Shown here piece after piece: positions 57,518-64,000 of a stretch of 64,000 bases of DNA; the stretch's first letter is position 1, and the number at the start of each line of letters is the position of its first letter. Below the pieces are notes generated by a model. The model made no database searches, was not told the DNA's origin, and saw nothing but the letters and a program-made list of their open reading frames with translations. This DNA comes from Posidonia oceanica (Eukaryota; Streptophyta; Magnoliopsida; Alismatales; Posidoniaceae): positions 71,426,001-71,490,000 of the forward strand of contig JAZBRS010000075.1 of assembly GCA_037176725.1 (NCBI GenBank), read 5' to 3'. Made by a program: the position numbers and the translations under genes.

Positions 57518-57775
57518 TTGCCGAAAGGGAACAAACTAAAGACACGGCCATGGGGGTTGCCCGCGGGGGTCGAACTAAAAGACACTGCCACAGGGGTTGC
57601 CCGCGGGGGTCAAAATAAAGACACTGCTATGGGGGTTGCCTGCAGGGGTCAAACTAAAGACACTGCCATGGGGGTTGCCCGCAATGGTCAAACTAAAAGA
57701 CACGACCACGGGGGTTGCCCGCAATGGTCAAACTAAAAGACACGACCACGGGGGTTGCCCGTGGGAGTCAAGTTT
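57518..57775. repeat. Tandem repeat, 39-40 bp hairpin unit (element B)
   Basis: About six copies of ggggttgcccgcgggggtc plus aaactaaaagacacYgccac; inverse of element A's 39-bp array. Confidence 0.9.
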
Positions 57776-58014
57776 AAAAGATGGATAGCTAATGTTTCCG
57801 ACGACCACTCAATGCGAATGCAATGCAATGCACTATGCATGGATGCGTGCTGGTGGGAATGCGAAGGAGGTGATCATGGTATGCAATGCACGACCCTAGA
57901 TAATGAGGTTCCTCCATCATTGCCAGCTTTAATTTGTATACCGAGTTGGCTCAGGAATTTTTCTCACCACCTTAGGCAAACTGACACATGCATGGATGCA
58001 ATTTTGTCATAATC

Positions 58015-58830
58015 AGGTGCCCTTTCATCAAGTGTAGCCTACACTCTCCACAGGGACCGTCGTCTTATGATACGCGGGTTGCTGAGCGAGAGGTCCATGA
58101 TGTTCCCAGGTGTTGGGCAAAGGGGGTTGAGCTCTTCTCTACTAGCCGCGTTGGCTCTATTTGTCACAATCAGGTGTCCTTTCATTGAATGTTGCCTACA
58201 TTCTCGACAAAGATCGTCGTCTTATGACCTGGAATCAATGAACAATGGGTCCACTAATTCAATGGCTTTATTCGCCAAAATCAAGTGTCCTTTCATTGAA
58301 TGTTGCCTACATTCTCAACAGAGACCGTCATCTTCTGACCCATGAGTTAGTGAACGATGGATCCACTAATGCCGTTGGCTTTATTCGCCAGAATCAAGTG
58401 TCCTTTCATCGAATGTCGCCTACATTCTCGACAAAGACTGTCATCTTCTGACCCGGGAGTTAGTGAGCGATGAGTCCACTAATACCGTTGGCTTTATTCA
58501 CCGGAATCAAGTGTCCTTTCATCGAATGTCGCCTACATTCTCGACAGAGACCGTCATCTTCTGACCTGGGAGTTAGTGGGCGATGGGTCCACTAATACCG
58601 TTGGCTTTATTCGCTAGAATCAAGTGTCCTTTCATCGAATGTCGCCTACATTCTCAACAGAGACCATCGTCTTCTGACCCGGGAGTTGGTGAGCGATGGG
58701 TCCACTAATACCGTTGGCTTTATTCGCCAAAATCAAGTGTCCTTTCATCGATTGTTGCCTACATTCTTGACAGAGACCGTCATCTTCTGACCCAGGAATT
58801 AGTGAGCAATGGTTCCACTAATACTGTTGG
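58015..58830. repeat. Tandem repeat, 113-bp unit, about 7 copies
   Basis: tgtcctttcatcgaatgt starts at 58175, 58286, 58399, 58512, 58625 and 58738 (111-113 bp). The unit contains acattctcgacagagaccgt and gtccactaataccgttggc. Element A has about two copies, inverted. Confidence 0.92.
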
Positions 58831-58965
58831 CTTTGCTTTGGTTACCCGATTGTACTCTAGGGTTCTTGCTTTTGGATTTTTTGCTTTGTTTACCCGGTTG
58901 TGCTCCAGGGTTCTTTGCTTTGGTTACCCAATTGTGCTCCAGGGTACCTACTAGTTTGCTTTTGT
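58831..58965. repeat. 34-bp repeat, about 3 copies (element B)
   Basis: ctttgctttggttacccgattgtRctcYaggg-type units, inverse of element A's 34-bp array. Confidence 0.8.
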
Positions 58966-59009
58966 TAAGGGACACGACCACGGGGGTTGCCTGAGGGGTC
59001 AAATGGAAA

Positions 59010-59640
59010 ATTAAAGACTTGAGCTAGATCAATCGTCCAACACTCAAAGAAAACGAGCTGGATTAGTGATCCAACACTCGGAAATCGACCTTTGGGTGTT
59101 GCCCAAAGGGAAAAAACTGAAATTTAAAAGACTTACCAAGTGGGTTGCCCAAGGGGATCGAACTGAATTTTAAAAGACTTGACCTGGATCAATCCTCCAA
59201 CACTTAGAGAAAACAAGCTGGATTAGTGATCCAACACTCGAAAATCGACCTTTGGGTGTTGCCCAAAGGGATAAAGCTGAAATTTAAAAGACTTGCCGAG
59301 GGGGTTGCCCAAGGGGGTCAAATTGAAATTTAAAAGACTTGAGCTAGATCAATCATCCAACACTCAGAGAAAACGAGCTGGATTAGTGATCCAACACTCG
59401 AAAATCGACCTTTGGGTGTTGCCCAAAGGGATAAAGCTGGAATTTAAAAGACTTGCTGAGGGGGTTGCCTAAGGGGGTCGAACTGAAATTTAAAAGACTT
59501 GAGCTGGATCAATCATCCAACACTCAGAGAAAACGAGCTGAATTAGTGATCCAACACTCGAAAATCGACCTTTGGGAGTTGCCCAGAGGGATAAAATAGA
59601 AATAAAATCCCCGAGGGGATTGCCCAGGGGAAAGCTGAAA
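59010..59640. repeat. Tandem repeat, 160-bp unit, about 3.5 copies
   Basis: The landmark ctgRattagtgatccaacac occurs at 59058, 59218, 59378 and 59538, exactly 160 bp apart. Each unit has CCTTTGGGtgttgCCCAAAGG, an exact 8-bp inverted repeat (the last copy is diverged). Confidence 0.92.
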
Positions 59641-60412
59641 TAAAACAAGCCAAGGGAGTTGCCTAAGGAAAACTGAAATAAAAATCATCAAGGGGATTGC
59701 CCAGGGGAAAAGCTATGATAAAACACGCCAAGGGGGTTGCCCAAGGAAAGCTGACAATAAAAATCACCGAGGGGGTTGCCCAAGGGGAAAGCTAAAATAA
59801 AGCATGACAAGGGGGTTGCCCAAGGAAAAGCTGAAATAAAACACGCCGAGGGGGTTTCCCAAGGAAAGCTGAGATAAGACATGCTGAGGGGGGTTGCCCA
59901 AGGAAAACTGAAATGAAACACACCGAGGGGGTTGCCCAAGGAAAGCTGAGATAAGACATGCCAAGGGGGTTGCCCAAGGAAAAATGAAATGAAAATCACT
60001 GAGGGGGTTGCTTAGGGGGAAAGCTGAAATAAAGCATGCCAAGGGGGCTGCCCAAGGAAAAGCTGAAATAAAACACGCTGAGGGGGTTGCCTAAGGAAAG
60101 CTAAGATAAGACATGCCGAGGGGGTTGACCAAGGAAAACTTAAACGAAACACGTCGAGGGGGTTGCCCAAGGAAAGCTGAGATAAGACATGCCGATGGGG
60201 ATGCCCAAGGAAAACTAAAATGAAAATCGCCGACGGGGTTGTCCAAAGGGAAAGCTGTGATAAAATTGCTGAGGGGGTTGCCCAAGGAAAAGCTGAAATA
60301 AAACATGCCAAGGGGATTGCCCAGGGGAAAGCTGAAATAAAACATGCCAAAGGGGTTGCCTAAGGAAAACTGAAATAAAAATCACTGAGGGGATTGCCCA
60401 GGGAAAAAAAAG
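59600..60412. repeat. Tandem repeat, 39-40 bp unit, about 20 copies
   Basis: Units of gagggggttgcccaaggaaa plus gctgaRataaRacaygcc. The core ggggttgcccaagg is shared with the 160-bp unit, so the two arrays are related. Confidence 0.92.
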
Positions 60413-60725
60413 GATACTTCTTCAGTTGCATTGGCTTAGTTTGCTCGGTTGTGCTCCGAGAGTTCAAAAATTATGACAACATCATCCCCATGCACATTCT
60501 AGCTTGTAGAAGCCTCTGGAATTGGAAGAAAATTGATTTGAAGGCTTTCTGGCAATATTCAGCATTTTAAGTCGCTCTGAAGTTTAGGATGTTGTATGTA
60601 TATGCGTCCAACATAGGAAGCTAGACTTTCCAGCGTCCAACGCCTAAACTGTCCTCTAGAGATAGGATGCTACCATTGTCTGCGTCAAACGTAGGACACA
60701 ACATTATATGCGTCCAACGTCTCAG
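60413..60725 (-). other. Right end of element B with palindromic motifs
   Basis: One more 34-bp-type unit (gctcggttgtgctccgagag) near 60440, then gcgtccaacgY motifs at 60605-60720. This order mirrors element A (44025 and 43870-44010). Confidence 0.55.
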
Positions 60726-61003
60726 AGCCCTTAAACACAGGGCGTCTCTTGGCTTCCTCATTTCCCCGCTTCCAACTCTATTCTCCTTCTTCTCCGGCGA
60801 CAACCGACTCTCCTCTACCTTCGAACTCCTCTAGCGTGAGGTGGTGGGCGACGTTTGCACGCATTCGACGGCTAGGGCACGGTCTACCGCGACTCCAGCG
60901 TGTGCGGCGAGGATTTGCAGGTGCTCCTGCGACAACTTGTAGTACGCTCCTCCTCCCCTGCCATTCCCCTTTCCTCCGGCGTGGTGCCCTGATCCCTATT
61001 GAT
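60726..61003. other. GC-rich fragment of unknown origin
   Basis: ccggcgacaaccgactctcc and similar GC-rich sequence with an 86-codon frame that has no recognisable motif. It may be part of an LTR, given the comparable GC-rich blocks in elements 1 and 2. It is cut by the SIRE-like LTR. Confidence 0.4.
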
Positions 61004-61377
61004 TGTTGAAAAATATCTGTGATATATGAATTTTGATGATAACAAATTGAATTAATGATATTACTTGAGATTATTATTCAATTGATTTTTAAGACAGGTG
61101 GATTATCTGAGAAAAGTCAATCATTGAAGAATATCAAGTATAGCATGGAATGCAGAAGAAAATTCTACATCAGAGACTACACAAGGACAAGAAGAAAGAT
61201 CAAGTCAAAATGTGTTTATGTTGTAATTTTGTGTATATTTCTTTATCATTATACTCTAAGAAAGGATGTAACGGATCTCCAAGAAAATCCCAAAAACAGT
61301 TGGGATATCACCCTTACCTAGACCTGGGGATTACACTTAGAACAACCTCAAAGTTTAGAAGTTGGGTTAGAAACGGA

Positions 61378-61655
61378 AAACCGATTCTCACCGGTATACC
61401 GTTCCACTGGTTAGAAGGTTAATTAGCAAAAATATCATTTAAATAAGACCGTTGGGCAAAATTGGAATACCGTTGTATAATGGAATACTGTTACCTGAAA
61501 TAGGATCCTTAGCTTCCATATCCACCGGAACACCGGTAGTATTTGTCTACAGGTCAGATTAATATCGGAACACCGTTTCATACCGGAATACCGATTTAGT
61601 CGAACGTTGGAGATTTTCGGTCAACCGATTCATTTCGGAATACCGTTTTATACTA
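61378..61655. repeat. Dispersed CGGAAYACCG motifs in U3
   Basis: At least six copies of cggaataccg, cggaacaccg or ccggtataccg upstream of the TATA box. Most are short inverted repeats CGG...CCG; GGTATACC is an exact palindrome. Confidence 0.75.
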
Positions 61656-61710
61656 GCCGTTTGTTAACGTTGAGCTAGCAGTTAGACACAGACTTGGGCC
61701 ATGTTTTATC

Positions 61711-61718
61711 TATAAATA
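61711..61718 (+). promoter_or_regulatory. TATA box of the SIRE-like LTR
   Basis: TATAAATA about 330 bp after the last CGGAAYACCG cluster begins and about 500 bp before the LTR end. Confidence 0.65.
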
Positions 61719-62233
61719 GGACCCTCTAAGACCCACCAAAGGTACCTACCACTAACTAGCCTGTGTACTACTCCTTTCCTAAGCTACAAGCTCCATACTA
61801 GTGAGAATACTCCCAAAACATCCAAAAAGGCGGCATCTTGTGAAAGTTTCATCAGAAGATCAAAAAGGGGTACTACTTAGTTTACTGTAAACAAGGAACA
61901 TCCTTCTCGGGCTGTGAGAAGAGCTCTGCTAGTGTTTGAAGAGGAGGTAATCTTCATCAAATAAGTGTTGTATTATTTGATAAAGATTAAGGGAACGCCA
62001 GAGGAGATCTGGGAGTGGACTAGGCCGGGTTGGCTGAACCACTATATATACTGTGTCTATTATCATTGCCTCTCTTCCCTTTCTGTGATTGTAGTAGTAA
62101 TTATTCAAACTGCTCTTCTTATATCTTTCATTTTGAATATTACCTATTGATCTGTTAAAATTGGTTAAAATTCTGTTTAAAATTAAAATACTCTACTCAC
62201 CCCCCTCTAGAGTTGCCTCTCGATCCTAATAAT

Positions 62234-62245
62234 TGGTATCAGAGC
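62234..62245 (+). promoter_or_regulatory. Primer-binding site, initiator tRNA-Met type
   Basis: TGGTATCAGAGC, as in the copia element at 34130. Confidence 0.92.
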
Positions 62246-62294
62246 AAGGTTGTCTAGAAGTTAAGATCTAACAATCTTTTTTAGACTAAGAAAA

Positions 62295-63827
62295 ATGGCA
62301 TAACAGTAATAATGCAATTGAGGGTCAAAGCATTAACAGACCTCCATTTTTCGATGGAAACAACTACACCTATTGGAAATGTAGAATGATAATATATTTA
62401 AAATCAACAAACTTTAAATTATAGGATATAACAATTAATGGACTTCCTAAAAATGAAAAACCATATAAAGACTGGAATGAAGAAGATGAGAGATTAGCCA
62501 CCATAGATGCAAAAGGACTTAATATAATTTTTTGTGCTGTAAATCATGAACAATTCAATAAAATATCAAATTGTACAACCGCACAAGAAGCATGGCATAA
62601 TCTTGAAGTAACCCTTGAAGGGACCAACCAAGTTAAGAAAACAAAAATCAATATGCTTGTACATAAATATGAACTTTTTAAAATGAAACCAAATGAGCCC
62701 ATAGGAGAAATGTTTACTAGATTCTGTGATATCACAAACTCTCTTCATTCTCTAGGAAAAACTTATCCTCAATGTGATTTAGTCAGAAAAGTGTTAAGAT
62801 CTTTAACCCTTGAATGGGAAAAGAAAACTACTGCTATTGAAGAAGCTAAAGATCTATCCACTTATGCCCTGGAAAGTTTAATTGGAAATTTAACCTCATA
62901 TGAAGTTCAAATGCAAGAAAAAGAAAATGATAAACAACCAATTAAAAAGATAATTGCATTAAAAACAACCACAAACTTAGAAACTGAAAGTGAAGATGAT
63001 GATGAAATAGCTCTTCTTACTAGAAATTCAAACGATTTATAAGAAACAAAAAATTCTCAAGAAAAGGAAGATTTAATGAACAAGAAGAAGCACCTTTGTG
63101 TTTTAACTGTAACAAACCAGGACATCTCAAGAGAGATTGCCCTTTGCTTAAAATAAAGAATTTTAGAAATGAAAATAGAAGGCCTAAGAAAAAGGCTCTC
63201 CAAGCCACATGGGATGAGACTGATTCTTCCTATGATGAAGAATTATCCTCTGATTCTGAAAAGGCAAACATGTGTTTCACAGCACAAGAAGATTGCCCTA
63301 TCTCCCAAAGTGATGACATGGAAGAACTTCTTGAAGCCTTTAATGACTTATATGAAAAATATAAAAACCTAAAATCATCATCAAAACTTCTAAATCAACA
63401 AAATAATGATTTAACAAAGAAAAATGATACTCTAATAAATGAAGGAGAAAAACTATTATCTGAAAATAAAAATCTGAATCTTAAGAATATAGAATTAAAT
63501 ATGTAGGTAAAACATATGAGATACAAGATTTCAAATTTAGAAAAGGATATAAAAACCTTGAAGGATAAGAGTAATGATCTCTATAACACTGTTATAAAAT
63601 TTACAAAGGAAAAGCAAAATCTAGACCTACTATTATCTAGCCAAAGATCCTCAATGTATAAGCAAGGTATTGGTTATTCCTCTTTCAAGGAGAAACCATA
63701 CAAAAATGGATTTATTAGAGAAACAACACATGAAAAATACATATTTGTGATAAAGAAACCAAATCCATCTAAGTGGGTAGAGAGAGATAGATTTGGAAAC
63801 AGTAGATTTCATCCTACCAAAATGTAG
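62295..63827 (+). pseudogene. gag: Gag of the SIRE-like element, broken
   Basis: An ATG at 62295 is out of frame with the gag that follows (an early indel). The frame from about 62302 has RPPFFDGNNYTYWKCRM, a TAG at 62422-62424, then AQEAWHNLEVTLEGTNQVKK, LRSLTLEWEKKTTAIEEAK. One base appears lost near 63025, after which the frame at 63096 gives the zinc knuckle CFNCNKPGHLKRDC (CX2CX4HX4C). A coiled-coil-like Lys/Asn/Leu-rich tail follows, with TAG at 63504-63506 and TAG at 63825-63827. Gag would form the particle; this copy cannot without suppression. Confidence 0.85.
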
Positions 63828-63874
63828 ATTCCTAAAGCTTTGTTGTCCTCTAATGTAGGAGCATGATGAACTCA

Positions 63875-64000
63875 AAATGGATTTTGGACAGTGGTTGCTC
63901 TCGTCACATGACCGAAGATCATAATCTCCTGAGCACTCTTAAGTCCAAAGATGAAGGAACAGTTACATTTAGAGATAATGCCAAAGGAAAAATTATCAGG
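63875..64000 (+). pseudogene. pol: Protease start of the SIRE-like element (runs off the window)
   Basis: KWILDSGCSRHMTEDHNLL, with the catalytic Asp codon at 63887-63889, is the copia DSGCSxHMT motif. It lies in another frame than the gag tail, so a further indel sits between 63827 and 63875. The frame is open to 64000. Confidence 0.85.

Larger units (their letters stand above)
55994..60725 (-). mobile_element. Element B: relative of element A, minus strand, truncated
   Basis: From left to right on the plus strand: 3' LTR, polypurine tract, then about 3 kb of minisatellites in the same relative order as element A (39-bp, 113-bp, 34-bp), with extra 160-bp and 40-bp arrays. No coding part is present in the window, and no 5' LTR. 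The left flank is AACGA; its partner duplication is not seen. Confidence 0.78.
61004..62231 (+). mobile_element. 5' LTR of the SIRE-like element
   Basis: Starts TGTTGAAAAATATC; the end is taken at cgatcctaata, two bases before the primer site, with TA where CA is expected. 1228 bp. TATAAATA is at 61711-61718. ccctctagagttgcctctcg near the end is usual for this lineage. Confidence 0.75.
61004..64000 (+). mobile_element. SIRE/Maximus-like Ty1/copia element, 5' part
   Basis: LTR, Met-type primer site, gag with zinc knuckle and the start of the protease, in copia order, continuing past the window. LTR start TGTTGAAAAATATC and the gag/protease phrases are typical of the SIRE/Maximus lineage. The coding part has stops and frameshifts. 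Confidence 0.85.

Noticed and set aside
60749..61009. 86-codon GC-rich frame as a host gene
   Set aside because: No motif, truncated by an LTR, and similar in composition to LTR GC-rich blocks elsewhere in the window.

Overview
The window is angiosperm nuclear DNA made almost entirely of nested LTR retrotransposons. Evidence for a plant: Ty3/gypsy Tat/Ogre-type elements with two RNase H domains, a SIRE/Maximus-type Ty1/copia element, initiator-tRNA-Met-type primer sites (TGGTATCAGAGC), and a plant-mobile-domain-like gene fragment. I cannot name the species. I found no intact host gene, tRNA, rRNA or CRISPR array.

Layout. 1-3996: a 3.45-kb solo LTR (target duplication CATAT) sits inside an older LTR of similar type. 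3997-6056: low-copy-looking DNA with a broken minus-strand gene fragment. 6057-33287: a complete 27.2-kb Tat/Ogre-like element (element 1). It has 5.9-kb LTRs, a 5-bp duplication AACTG, a primer site, gag, protease, RT/RNase H, second RNase H, integrase, an extra ORF downstream of pol, long arrays of hairpin-forming repeats and a polypurine tract. 33311-35421: the 5' part of a Ty1/copia-like element. It is cut by element 2 (minus strand, from 35427 to beyond 55993), a pol-less relative of element 1 that keeps a broken gag. Element 2's 3' LTR is split by element A (36813-46346, duplication CCCAC), a non-autonomous element with gag, a Pro/Glu repeat ORF and only the tail of an integrase. Element 2's 5' LTR is split by element B (minus, from 55994), a relative of A that is nearly all minisatellite. 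A SIRE-like copia element begins at 61004 and leaves the window after the first part of its protease.

How the parts work together. Element 1 has the full set of retrotransposition parts, but its reading frame carries several stops, one frameshift, and changes at catalytic positions of RT and the second RNase H. Its two LTRs are still nearly alike. Elements 2, A and B have no pol of their own and would depend on enzymes from relatives. The insertion order read from the nesting is: copia (33311), then element 2, then A and B into its two LTRs, with the SIRE-like element next to or inside B.

Most notable pattern: tandem repeats in nearly every element here, though the elements differ in family, are built from units holding a short inverted repeat (GGCAC/GTGCC, GATAAG/CTTATC, GATAG/CTATC, CCCGG/CCGGG, CCACGGGC/GCCCGTGG, CCTTTGGG/CCCAAAGG, GTCGCC/GGCGAC). 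A palindromic GCGTCYAACGTTARACGC-like motif recurs in LTRs and leaders of several families. All counts and periods were read by eye.
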